From Dyella_A ginsengisoli (GTDB lineage Bacteria > Pseudomonadota > Gammaproteobacteria > Xanthomonadales > Rhodanobacteraceae), in assembly GCF_044904665.1 (NCBI RefSeq), contig NZ_JADIKM010000003.1:1-64000 (forward strand): 64,000 nucleotides of DNA, written 5' to 3'. Below, piece by piece: positions 38,177 to 46,936 of this stretch. Position 1 is the stretch's first letter; every line of letters starts with the position of its first letter. The position numbers and the translations under genes were made by a program. Below the pieces are notes generated by a model that did not search any database, had not been told where the DNA came from, and was given only the letters and a program-made list of their open reading frames with translations.

Positions 38177-39334
38177 ATGTTCCGTTGCTGCCTGATGTTG
38201 CTGCTGTGCGCGATGGGAGGCCTGGCGATGGCTGCCGAGCCCCGTGCGCGCGACCTGGGCATACCGTTCGACGGCGCGCCCGGGCCGCTCAATGCGATCA
38301 CCGACGTGGCCGGTGTCACCGTGGGCCAGGTCACCCTGATCCGCGACCTCCCCGACGGCCACAAGGTGCGCACTGGCGTCACCGCGATCCTGCCACGCGG
38401 CAAGGCCAGCTACGACATCCCGGCGTTCGGCGGCTGGTTCGCGCTCAACGGCAACGGCGAGATGACCGGCACCACCTGGCTGGAGGAGTCCGGCCAGCTG
38501 GAAGGCCCGGTGATGCTGACCAACACCCACAGCGTGGGCGTGGTGCGCGACGCGGTGATCGCCGAACGCGTGCATGCCGGCGGCGCGGATTCGTCGGGCT
38601 ACTGGTGGTCGCTGCCGGTGGTGGCCGAGACCTGGGACGGCGAGCTCAACGACATCAACGGCTTCCACGTGCACGCCGAGGACGCGGCGCGGGCGCTGCG
38701 CGAGGCGAAGGGCGGCCCGGTCGCCGAGGGCAACGTCGGCGGCGGCACCGGCATGATCTGCCACGAGTTCAAGTGCGGTATCGGCACCGCCTCGCGGCGG
38801 GTGCGCATCGGCGAGTCGACCTACACCCTGGGTGTGCTGGTGCAGGCCAACTACGGGCTGCGCGACAGCCTGCACATCGCCGGCGTGCCGGTGGGCCAGT
38901 ACCTGCGCGAGGACCGCCTGTACAGCGCGACCAACCCGGCGGCGGTGGACACCGGCTCGATCATCATCGTGGTGGCGACCGATGCGCCGCTGCTGCCGCA
39001 CCAGTTGAAGCGCATCGCCCGGCGCGCCGGCATGGGCCTTGCGCGGATGGGCAGCTACTCCGGCAACGGCTCGGGCGACATCTTCGTGGCGTTCTCCACC
39101 GCCAACGCCGATGCGCTGCACGACCAGCCGCTGCAGCAGGCCAGCTTCATCGGCAACGACCACATCGATCCGTTGTTCGAGGCCACCGCGCAGGCGGCCG
39201 AGGAAGCCATCGTCAACGCGATGATCGCGGCGAAGGACATGTGCGGCGACGGCGGCCACTGCGCCAAGGCGATCCCCCATGCGGAACTGGTCGCGCTGCT
39301 CAAGCGCTTCGGTCGCTACCAGCCGCCGCACTGA
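38177..39334 (+). CDS. Exported P1-family aminopeptidase (DmpA/BapA-like)
   Basis: 385 residues from the ATG at 38177, preceded by GGGGGAGG. A signal peptide (CCLMLLLCAMGGLAMAAE) leads to a complete peptidase-P1 domain: RARDLGIPFDGAPGPLNAITDVAGVTVG, GNVGGGTGMICHEFKCGIGTASR, and Gly260-Ser261 in DTGSIIIVVATDAPLLPHQ, which aligns with the autocleavage site where Ser becomes the N-terminal nucleophile. Known members release N-terminal D- or L-amino acids (DmpA) or beta-amino acids (BapA). It diverges from the Rieske gene and converges on the S9 peptidase. Confidence 0.9.
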   Translation: MFRCCLMLLLCAMGGLAMAAEPRARDLGIPFDGAPGPLNAITDVAGVTVGQVTLIRDLPDGHKVRTGVTAILPRGKASYDIPAFGGWFALNGNGEMTGTTWLEESGQLEGPVMLTNTHSVGVVRDAVIAERVHAGGADSSGYWWSLPVVAETWDGELNDINGFHVHAEDAARALREAKGGPVAEGNVGGGTGMICHEFKCGIGTASRRVRIGESTYTLGVLVQANYGLRDSLHIAGVPVGQYLREDRLYSATNPAAVDTGSIIIVVATDAPLLPHQLKRIARRAGMGLARMGSYSGNGSGDIFVAFSTANADALHDQPLQQASFIGNDHIDPLFEATAQAAEEAIVNAMIAAKDMCGDGGHCAKAIPHAELVALLKRFGRYQPPH

Positions 39335-39345
39335 GGGAGCCCGGA

Positions 39346-41382
39346 TCACGGCGCGCTGTCTCCAGGCTTGAGGAAACGCTCGTACCAGGCCAGGTTGCGC
39401 TGCATGCGGTCGCGCAGGTAGCTCGGCACGCTGATCTCGTGGTGCTGGCCGGGGTAGACCACCAACTGCGTCGGCACGCCGCGCGAGCGCAGCGCCTGGT
39501 ACATCTGCTCGGCGCCGATGCACGGCACGTTGAAGTCGATCTGGCCGCACTGGAACAGCGTGGGCGTGGCGATGCGGTCGGCGTGCAGGAACGGGTAGCT
39601 GGCGCGGTCGTACGCCTCGCGGTTGGCCCACGGCGTGCCGAGCTCGAGCTCGTACTCGCGGGCGTACTCGTCATCGCCGTACATGCCGTACATGTTGCCG
39701 GTGCCGGCACCGCTGATCGCCGCCTTGAAGCGCGCGGTGCGGGCGATCACCTCGTCGGTGAGGATGGCGCCGTAGCTCCAGCCACCGATGCCCAGGCGGT
39801 CGGGGTCGGCGACGCCGAGCTTGATCGCATGGTCCACGCCGGCCATCAGGTCCTGCATGTCCTTGTTGCCCCAGTCGGCGTAGATGGCGCGGGCGAAGTC
39901 GAAGCCGCGGCCGGAGCTGCCGCGCGGGTTCACCGCCAGCACGGCGAAGCCGTTGGCGGCGTAGACCTGCCAGTCCTCCATGAATTCATGGCTGAACTGG
40001 TACACCGGGCCGCCGTGCACGCGCAGGATGGTGGGGTAGCGCCGGCCCTGCACGTAGCCGATCGGCTTCACCAGCAGGGCGTCGAGTTTGGTGCCGTCGG
40101 CGCTGGTGAAGTGCAGGGTCTCGATGCCCGCCAGCTGCTTGCCGGCCAACCACTCGTTGTGGTCGGCGAGCGGGCGCAGGTGCTCGCCATCGAGCGCAGC
40201 GAGGTTGTACGGGTGCAGGTCGTCGCCGCCGAGCACGGCGATGCGGCCGTTGCGCGACATCGACAGGTCGACATCGAAACGATCGCCGTGGGTCAGCTCG
40301 GTCACCTTGCCGCTGGCCACGTCGATGCGCGCCAGGTGGGTGACCTCGGCCTGCTCGATCAGCGCATAGACGCTGCGTCCGTCCGGCGACCAGTGTGGAT
40401 GGGTGAAGCAGCGGTCGATCGGCGCGGGGATCGTCGCCTTGCCGCTGGCCACGTCGATCACCGCCAGCTGCCAGGGCGCGTAGTAGATCCACTTGTCCTC
40501 GCCGCTGCGCAGGTAGGCGATGCGCTTGCCGTCCGGCGACCAGGCCGGGCGCGAGGCCCAGTACGGGTCGAGGTCGGCGCCGGGGAAGGTGGTGAGCTGG
40601 CGCTCTTGCGCACCGGCGCGGGCGTCGATGACGTAGATGTCGTAGTTGAGGGTGCGGTCCGGGTCGGCGCCCCGCCGGGTGACGTAGGCGATCTGCTTGC
40701 TGTCCGGCGACCACGCGGGCAGCTGCTCGTCGTGCGCGCCCGGGGTGAGTTCGGTGGCGGCGCCGCTGGCGAGGTCGACCACGTACAGGTGCTTGTGGCG
40801 CGCGCCCAGCCAGCCCGAGTCGTCGTCCTTGAACTGGAAGCGGTCGGTGACGATCGGCGGCGGGTTCTTCGGCTTCGGCGCGCCGGCGGGATGCTCGGGA
40901 TCGAAGGCGATCACCGCCAGCTGCTTGCCATCGGGCGACAGCGCGAACTCTTCCACGCCAGCGGGGAGATGCGTCACCTGCCGCGCTTCGCCGCCGTCGG
41001 CGGGCATCGTCCACACCTGCGTGCCGGTGTCGTCGTCGTCCTTGCCGGCTGCGGGCTTGCGGTCGGAGAGGAAGGCGATGAAGCGGCCGTCGCCGGACCA
41101 CTGCGCCTGCGACTCGTCCGCGTCGGGCGTACGGGTGAGCTGGGTGCGCGCGCGGCCGTCGAAGCCGACCCGCCACAGGTCCGACTGCGGCTGGTCGGTG
41201 TCGGCATTCGTGGTGGTGACGGTGTAGACCAGCCAGCGGCCGTCGGGCGACAGCGCCGGGTCGGCGAGCACGGCGAGGCGATTGATGTCTGCCGGAGTGA
41301 ACGGGGTCTTGTCGGCGGCGAAGGCGGCCAGCGGCAACGCCGCCAGCGCGAGCAGGGCCAGATGCTGCAGGCGGCGGATCAT
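39346..41382 (-). CDS. Exported S9-family prolyl oligopeptidase/acylaminoacyl-peptidase
   Basis: 678 residues from the ATG at 41382, which overlaps the upstream stop (ATGA). A signal peptide (MIRRLQHLALLALAALPLAAFAA) is followed by a WD40-like beta-propeller with repeated DP(A)LSPDGRWLVYTV-type blades and a C-terminal alpha/beta hydrolase. The catalytic triad is visible as Ser in GGWSYGA, Asp in QCGQIDFNVP and His in PGQHHEIS. It should cleave short peptides in the periplasm. It is the last gene of the seven-gene operon headed by the second aminotransferase. Confidence 0.93.
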   Translation of the reverse strand: MIRRLQHLALLALAALPLAAFAADKTPFTPADINRLAVLADPALSPDGRWLVYTVTTTNADTDQPQSDLWRVGFDGRARTQLTRTPDADESQAQWSGDGRFIAFLSDRKPAAGKDDDDTGTQVWTMPADGGEARQVTHLPAGVEEFALSPDGKQLAVIAFDPEHPAGAPKPKNPPPIVTDRFQFKDDDSGWLGARHKHLYVVDLASGAATELTPGAHDEQLPAWSPDSKQIAYVTRRGADPDRTLNYDIYVIDARAGAQERQLTTFPGADLDPYWASRPAWSPDGKRIAYLRSGEDKWIYYAPWQLAVIDVASGKATIPAPIDRCFTHPHWSPDGRSVYALIEQAEVTHLARIDVASGKVTELTHGDRFDVDLSMSRNGRIAVLGGDDLHPYNLAALDGEHLRPLADHNEWLAGKQLAGIETLHFTSADGTKLDALLVKPIGYVQGRRYPTILRVHGGPVYQFSHEFMEDWQVYAANGFAVLAVNPRGSSGRGFDFARAIYADWGNKDMQDLMAGVDHAIKLGVADPDRLGIGGWSYGAILTDEVIARTARFKAAISGAGTGNMYGMYGDDEYAREYELELGTPWANREAYDRASYPFLHADRIATPTLFQCGQIDFNVPCIGAEQMYQALRSRGVPTQLVVYPGQHHEISVPSYLRDRMQRNLAWYERFLKPGDSAP

Positions 41383-43937
41383 CGGCCGGCCTCCGCCGTC
41401 GACGTCGACTTGCCGGCGGCCAGTGCGCGATAGGCCGCGCGGGCCTTGCCGAGGTAGTCCAGCGTCATGCGCTTCTCCGCCGCGGTGTTGTAGTCGTCGC
41501 GCGCGGCGGCGGCCTCGATGGTGCGGTCCATCCACTTGGCGAACCACGCGGCATCGTCGCGCGCACTGGCGGCGAGCACGTGGTCGCCCAGCCACACCGG
41601 GTTGGTGGTGGCGTAGGGGTAGAGGTCGAGCACTTGCGGGTCGGCACCGTCGTTCCACGCGCGCAGCAGCACCCAGCCGCCGGCGAGGTCGAGATCGCCC
41701 TCGGCGTCGAGATGGCGGCGGTCGCCGCCGAGCGTGAAGGTCTTCACTACCTGGCCGTTGTGCACCAGTTCCAGGTGATCCACGGCGACGGGCGAGCGCA
41801 GCGCCACGCGGTAGTGGTGGCGCCCCGGGGCGAGCTGCGTGCCGGGCCGGGCGCCGTCGAGCAGGAAGCCGAGCAGCGGGCCGTTGCTGGCGAAGCCGTG
41901 GCCGGCCTTCAGCGCCGCGAGCGCGCTGGCGGCGTCGCGCCGGCCGCCGGTGTCGAGGAACACGCGGTTCATGCCGACCGGGCCGCGCAGCGAGGCGTAG
42001 TTGGCCATCGCGTCGGTGCCGGCGCCGGTGGGCAGGCGCAGGCCGAGGTTGAGCAGGCGGTACCACACGGTGGCGGTGGCCTTGTGGTCGGAGAAGCCCA
42101 TCACCTCGATGTAGTCGACCTTGCCTTCGATGACGTCGGCGGGCAGCTCGTTGCTGAGCACCGGGTCGTGTACCGGGTCGGGCAGCACGTCGAACGGATG
42201 CACATAACCGACCAGGGCACCCTGCGCGTGGGCGAGGTCGGCCACGGCGGCATTGGTCGGCCACGGGCTGGCCATCGCGGTGTGGCGGTAGGCCGAGTAG
42301 CCCTGGGTGATGTAATGGTCGTCGAGGTGCAGCAGGCCGAGGTGGCCCCAGAAACTGGTGTGGTACTCCTGCCCGTGCAGCACCAGGGTCTGCGGCGTGC
42401 TGGCCGGGTCGGCATCGGTGCGGAAGCTGGCGATGTCCGGCACGCGCTCCTCCTTGTTCACCACCAGGTCCCAGGCGATGTCGAGATCCTCCGCCCGCGC
42501 CTGCAGCGCGAGGTGCGCCGGCGTGTTGCGGTAGTGGCCGCCGTAATTCATGTGGATGTGCAGGTCGGCGCTGACGAAGTCGCCGTAGGCGGCCGGCAGC
42601 GCGTCCGGCACCAGCGTGGCGGTGAGCTGCGTGGCGTGGCCGTTCGACAGGTCGACCGTGCGGCGCCACGGCGCGTAGGCAAAGCCGTGCTGCACCCAGA
42701 TCGCCGCCTTGCCGGCCGGCACGTCCAGCGTGCACGGCGGCGCGCAGTGGAAGTAGTGCGTCTCGCTGCGCTGCAGGGCGCGGTCGAAGCCGTCATCGGC
42801 CGAGACCCAGGCGTGCGGTGGGGCATACGCGCGGCCGTCGCCGGCCACGATCGCCACGCGCGCCGGCGTGCGCTGACCGTGCTCGTCGACGATGTCGAGG
42901 GTGAGTTTCGCCTGCGGCGATCGGTAGTGGCGTTGCGTCGCCACGACGTCCTGGCTGGCGCCGCCCAGCGTCTCGATCACGCGCAGCGCGGTGTCGCCAT
43001 CGCGGTTGTCGATGACGGCGATGCGCGAGCCGTCCGGCGACCAGCGCGCGTTGCGGCGGTCGAACGCGCCGAAGCTCAGCGGCAGCGGTGCGGCACCGTC
43101 GGCGGTGGTCAGCCACAGCTGCTGGTGCTGGCGGCCGTGGTAGCTGGCGTAGAGCAGGCGCTTGCCGTCCGGTGCCAGCTCGGGTCGCGCGCTCCAGCTG
43201 GTCTCCTCGCTCAGCACGCGACGACGCTGCGCGGGGTGGTCGACATCCACGGCGAAGATGTCGCCGGTGCCCCAGCCGATCTCCGGGTTGCTGACGTAGT
43301 AGATCGTCTTGCCGTCGGGCGACCAGGACGGATTGATCGCGTGGTCGAAGGCCGAGTAGTAGTAGCGGTCCAGCGTGCTCTTGCGCTCGCCCAGCAGCAG
43401 GTGCGGGTGGTGCAGGCCGGCGGCATCGACGTCGGCGAGGAACAGGTTGAAGTGGCCGGTGCCCTCGATGGAGACCCAGGCGAGCCGCTTGCCATCCGGC
43501 GACAGCCGCGGCTCCACGTTCACCGCGCCCTGGTCGGTGAGGCGCTGCTCGCGGCCGCTGGCCAGCTCCAGCCGCCACAGTTCCAGCGCGTTGCCGTCGA
43601 AGCGGGTGAACACCACGCTGCGCCCGTCGTGCGATGCATCGGGCTGGTAGTCGTAGGCGGCCTTGGGATGAGTCAGTTCGGTGGCGCTGGTGTCGCCGAT
43701 GCGCTGGCGCCACAGCGAGCCGCCCATGCTGTAGACCAGCGTGTTGCCGTCGGGCAGGAAGCTGGCCGAGGACGGGCCGCTGGTGAGCTGCGGCAGGTAC
43801 AGCTCGCGCCAGTAATAGCTGTGCGGCAGGTCGACCTGCTTGAGCACGGGTTCGCGCGCGGCCTGCGCGGACGGCGCACCCAGCATCATGACCAGCGCGG
43901 TGACGAGGACGGGGGCGGCGTGCGCGAGGCGTTTCAT
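41379..43937 (-). CDS. Exported beta-propeller fused to CehA/McbA-type metallohydrolase
   Basis: 852 residues. A signal sequence (HAAPVLVTALVMMLGAPSAQA) is followed by TolB/PD40-like propeller blades (repeated WSPDGxxIxYV motifs, about residues 45-330) and then a PHP-like metal-dependent hydrolase with DLHIHMNYGGHYRNTP near residue 467 and GYVHPFD later. CehA and McbA hydrolyse carbaryl-type carbamates and aryl esters; many relatives have unknown substrates. It starts 2 nt after the aminotransferase stop and overlaps the S9 gene, so all three are cotranscribed. Confidence 0.85.
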   Translation of the reverse strand: MKRLAHAAPVLVTALVMMLGAPSAQAAREPVLKQVDLPHSYYWRELYLPQLTSGPSSASFLPDGNTLVYSMGGSLWRQRIGDTSATELTHPKAAYDYQPDASHDGRSVVFTRFDGNALELWRLELASGREQRLTDQGAVNVEPRLSPDGKRLAWVSIEGTGHFNLFLADVDAAGLHHPHLLLGERKSTLDRYYYSAFDHAINPSWSPDGKTIYYVSNPEIGWGTGDIFAVDVDHPAQRRRVLSEETSWSARPELAPDGKRLLYASYHGRQHQQLWLTTADGAAPLPLSFGAFDRRNARWSPDGSRIAVIDNRDGDTALRVIETLGGASQDVVATQRHYRSPQAKLTLDIVDEHGQRTPARVAIVAGDGRAYAPPHAWVSADDGFDRALQRSETHYFHCAPPCTLDVPAGKAAIWVQHGFAYAPWRRTVDLSNGHATQLTATLVPDALPAAYGDFVSADLHIHMNYGGHYRNTPAHLALQARAEDLDIAWDLVVNKEERVPDIASFRTDADPASTPQTLVLHGQEYHTSFWGHLGLLHLDDHYITQGYSAYRHTAMASPWPTNAAVADLAHAQGALVGYVHPFDVLPDPVHDPVLSNELPADVIEGKVDYIEVMGFSDHKATATVWYRLLNLGLRLPTGAGTDAMANYASLRGPVGMNRVFLDTGGRRDAASALAALKAGHGFASNGPLLGFLLDGARPGTQLAPGRHHYRVALRSPVAVDHLELVHNGQVVKTFTLGGDRRHLDAEGDLDLAGGWVLLRAWNDGADPQVLDLYPYATTNPVWLGDHVLAASARDDAAWFAKWMDRTIEAAAARDDYNTAAEKRMTLDYLGKARAAYRALAAGKSTSTAEAGR

Positions 43938-43939
43938 GC

Positions 43940-45271
43940 TCAGGCTCCGGCGAGTGCCTGGTCGAGGCTGGCGCGCAGCAGCGCGATGGCCTCGTCCACT
44001 TCAGCGATGGTCACGCTCAACGGCGGCATGAAGCGCACCGTGCTGGTGCCGCAGGAGAGCAGCAGCAGGCCGTTGTGGTAGGCGCGGGTGATCACCGCAT
44101 CGCACAGCGCGGTGGCGGGGGTCTTCCTGCCGTCGTTCTCCACCAGCTCCATGCCGATCCACAGGCCCTTGCCGCGCACTTCGCCGATGCACGAGTAGTC
44201 CTTCTGCAGTTCGCGCAGGCGTGCCAGGAAGTGATCGCCGACGGTGGCGGCGTTGTCCATCAGGCCGCCGCGGACCAGGTCGAGGGTGGCGTTGGCGGCC
44301 GCGCAGGTGACCGGGTTGCCGCCGTAGGTGTTGCCGTGGGCGCCGCGCTTCCACTGCGACATGATCGATTTCTTCGCGATCACCGCGCCGATCGGCAGGC
44401 CCGAGCCCAGCCCCTTGGCCGAGGTGAGGATGTCCGGCGCCACGCCCCAGTGCTCGCAGGCGAACATCTTGCCGGTGCGACCGATGCCCGACTGCACCTC
44501 GTCGAAGATCAAGAGGATGCCGTGCTCGTCGCACAGCGCGCGCAGGCCGGCGAGGAAGCCGTCCGGCGGCGTCAGGTAGCCGCCTTCGCCCTGCATAGGC
44601 TCGATCAGGATCGCCGCCACCTCGCTCGGCGGCACGCTGCGCTGGAACAGCATGCGGATGTAGTCGAGCACCGCCGCGCCCTGGTCGTCGCCGGCGAACA
44701 GCGGGCGGTACGGGTTGGGGTAGGGCACGTGGGTGACGCCGGCCAGCGTGGGCGAGAAGCCCTTCTGCTGGGTGTACTTGCTGGAGGTGAACGACAGCGA
44801 GCCGAAGGTGCGGCCGTGGAAGCCACCGAGAAAGCCGATGAAGCGCGGCCGGCCGGTGACGTAGCGGGCGAGCTTGAGCGCGCCCTCCACCGCCTCGGTA
44901 CCGGACTGGCAGATGAAGCTCATCGCCGGCTCGCCGGCCAGCGTCTGCATCGGTGCAACGGCGGCCAGGCGCTCGCCCAGGCCGGTCATCTGCTCGTGCC
45001 AGTAGTCGCTGGAGATGTGCAGGAATTTCGCGGCCGCGTCCTGCACCGCCTTGACCACCTGCGGATGCGCGTGGCCGGTGGCGCACACGGCGATGCCGGC
45101 CATGAAGTCGAGGAAGCGGTTGCCGTCGACATCCCACACTTCGGTGCCGCGGCCGTGTGACATCACGAACGGGTAGTCGCGCGGGTACGAGGGCGAGATC
45201 ACTTCGGCGTCGCGGGCGATCATCGCCTGCGCCTTGGGGCCGGGGAGGGCGGTCTTGATGTGGGCGTTCAC
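43940..45271 (-). CDS. Class III PLP aminotransferase (4-aminobutyrate/omega-aminotransferase-like)
   Basis: 443 residues from a GTG at 45271. The fold-type I class III signature runs from LLIFDEVQSGIGRTGKMFACEHWGVAPDILTSAKGLGSGLPIGAV, where the Lys of TSAKG binds PLP; HGRTFGSLSFT and GNTYGGNPVTCAAANATLD are also typical. Such enzymes move the terminal amine of omega-amino acids (GABA, acetylornithine, beta-alanine or polyamine derivatives) to 2-oxoglutarate or pyruvate. It sits between catJ and the CehA-like gene in the operon. Substrate unproven. Confidence 0.93.
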   Translation of the reverse strand: MNAHIKTALPGPKAQAMIARDAEVISPSYPRDYPFVMSHGRGTEVWDVDGNRFLDFMAGIAVCATGHAHPQVVKAVQDAAAKFLHISSDYWHEQMTGLGERLAAVAPMQTLAGEPAMSFICQSGTEAVEGALKLARYVTGRPRFIGFLGGFHGRTFGSLSFTSSKYTQQKGFSPTLAGVTHVPYPNPYRPLFAGDDQGAAVLDYIRMLFQRSVPPSEVAAILIEPMQGEGGYLTPPDGFLAGLRALCDEHGILLIFDEVQSGIGRTGKMFACEHWGVAPDILTSAKGLGSGLPIGAVIAKKSIMSQWKRGAHGNTYGGNPVTCAAANATLDLVRGGLMDNAATVGDHFLARLRELQKDYSCIGEVRGKGLWIGMELVENDGRKTPATALCDAVITRAYHNGLLLLSCGTSTVRFMPPLSVTIAEVDEAIALLRASLDQALAGA

Positions 45272-45286
45272 GGCGGGGCCTTTGCG

Positions 45287-46072
45287 TCAGAGGGGGATGT
45301 GCACGGGGCGCGCGTGCGCCTCGCGGGTACGGGCGTTGAGCGCGCGCAGGGTGTCGAGTTCGCGCGTCGTGGGCGGGGCGATGGTGTCGAGGCGCTCGGC
45401 CACCTGCAGCGGCCAGCCGATGGCGGTGCGGGCCTCGTCGACGCTGGCGCCCTCGAACAGCGCCACCAGCTGCAGCTCCTCGCTTTCGGGGTGCGGCGCG
45501 AGCATGCCGACGTCGGTGATCACCGCGCGCGGGCCGCCGCCGGGAATGCCGGCGCGGGCGCGCGCACCCTGGCCGTCGAGGTAGCCGGCGCTGCTGCGGA
45601 AATCCAGCTGCTCGACGAAGCTGCGCGGCGTGGCGCGCAGCATCACGAACACCTGCTTCGCATGCAGCGCGATCTCCGCTGCGCCGCCGGCGCCTGGCAG
45701 GCGCGTGGACGGCCGTTCGTACGGGCCGATCACCGTGCTGTTGAGGTTGCCGAAGCGGTCGATCTGCGCGGCGCCGAGAAAGCCCACGTCCACGCGCCCG
45801 GCCTGCAGGTAGAAGCTGAAGATCTCCGGCAGCGGCACCACGCAGGCGGCGGTCTCAGCCAGCTCGCCGTCGCCGATCGACAGCGGCAGCACGTCCGGCC
45901 GCGTGCCGATGGTGCCGGACTCGTAGATCAGCACGATCTCCGGCGCATGGGTGAGCCGGGCCAGGTTGCAGGCGGCGCTGGGCAGGCCGATGCCGACAAA
46001 GCACACGCTGTCGTTGCCGAGCAGGCGTGCGGCGGCCACGGTCATCCATTCGTCGCGGGTGCAGGCGCTCAT
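45287..46072 (-). CDS. catJ: 3-oxoadipate CoA-transferase, subunit B
   Basis: 261 residues from the ATG at 46072, overlapping the catI stop by 4 nt. The sequence CFVGIGLPSAACNLARLTHAPEIVLIYESGTIG contains the family-I catalytic Glu (YESGTIG), followed by LPLSIGDGELAETA and DVGFLGAAQIDRFGNLNSTVIG. This matches CatJ/PcaJ of the long-subunit type. With CatI it moves CoA from succinyl-CoA to 3-oxoadipate. Confidence 0.93.
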   Translation of the reverse strand: MSACTRDEWMTVAAARLLGNDSVCFVGIGLPSAACNLARLTHAPEIVLIYESGTIGTRPDVLPLSIGDGELAETAACVVPLPEIFSFYLQAGRVDVGFLGAAQIDRFGNLNSTVIGPYERPSTRLPGAGGAAEIALHAKQVFVMLRATPRSFVEQLDFRSSAGYLDGQGARARAGIPGGGPRAVITDVGMLAPHPESEELQLVALFEGASVDEARTAIGWPLQVAERLDTIAPPTTRELDTLRALNARTREAHARPVHIPL

Positions 46073-46926
46073 GCGGCGGCCTCCGCCTGCAGCGAGGCGA
46101 GGAAGGCGTGGTGGTCCGGCGTGCCGAGCACGTGGCGATTCATCCATGCCAGGAAGCCGTCGCGGTCGCGGGCGATGCTGTCCCAGCGCCGGTAGAACGC
46201 GTTGTCGCGCGCATAGTGGCCCTGCGCGTAGGAGGGATACGCGCCGCCGCGGCACGGCACCACCGCGCTGACCACCCAGTGCGGCAGCACGATGGCGTTC
46301 ATCGCCGGCGGCAGCGCGTCGACAATCTCTTCCACGGTGACGATCAAGGTCTTCGCCGCCAGCGCCGCCTCGCGCGCGGCACCGACGATGCCGTCGATGG
46401 CGACGTTGCCGGCGCGGTCGGCGCGCTGCGCGTGCAGGATGGTCACGTCCGGATTGAGCGCCGGCACCGCGGCCAGCGACTCGCCGGTGAACGGGCAGGC
46501 GATGCGGCGGATGTTCGGGTTGTGCGCGGGCAGGTCGGTGCCGATGTAGCCGCGCAGCACGCCGAACGGCAGTCGCGCGGCACCGGCGGTGAACGCCGCG
46601 GCCATGCCGGCGTGGCTGTGCTCGTTGAGCTCCAGCGGATGCGGCCAGCTGTGCTCGACCGCGTCGCGCAGGCGGTGCAGCGAGCCCACGCCGGGATTGC
46701 CGCCCCAGGAAAAGCTGAGGCTGCGCGCGCAGCCCATGCCGATCAGCTGGTCGTAGATCAGGTCCGGCGTCATGCGGATCAGGTGCAGGTCGCGCTTTCG
46801 CTGGCGGATGATCTCGTGGCCGGCGGCGAACGGGATCAGATGGGTGAAGCCTTCCAGCGCGACGCTGGCGCCGTCGTGCACGAACAGCTCGATGGCTTCG
46901 GCAAGTTGCAGGTGCTGGCAGCTCAT
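46069..46926 (-). CDS. catI: 3-oxoadipate CoA-transferase, subunit A
   Basis: 285 residues from the ATG at 46926. The segments VALEGFTHLIPFAAGHEIIRQ, MTPDLIYDQLIGMGCARSLSFSWGGNPGVGSLHRLRDAVE and HAQRADRAGNVAIDGI are diagnostic of the CatI alpha subunit, about 280 residues long, rather than the shorter PcaI or acetate CoA-transferases. It is followed by catJ with a 4-nt overlap and preceded by an aldehyde dehydrogenase gene. No catechol or protocatechuate ring-cleavage genes are present. Confidence 0.93.
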   Translation of the reverse strand: MSCQHLQLAEAIELFVHDGASVALEGFTHLIPFAAGHEIIRQRKRDLHLIRMTPDLIYDQLIGMGCARSLSFSWGGNPGVGSLHRLRDAVEHSWPHPLELNEHSHAGMAAAFTAGAARLPFGVLRGYIGTDLPAHNPNIRRIACPFTGESLAAVPALNPDVTILHAQRADRAGNVAIDGIVGAAREAALAAKTLIVTVEEIVDALPPAMNAIVLPHWVVSAVVPCRGGAYPSYAQGHYARDNAFYRRWDSIARDRDGFLAWMNRHVLGTPDHHAFLASLQAEAAA

Positions 46927-46936
46927 CCGTGTGCGC

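Noticed and set aside
37042..41433. Very long plus-strand open frame opposite the Rieske, amidohydrolase and S9 genes
   Set aside because: High-GC antisense shadow; the minus-strand genes show complete domains and catalytic motifs.
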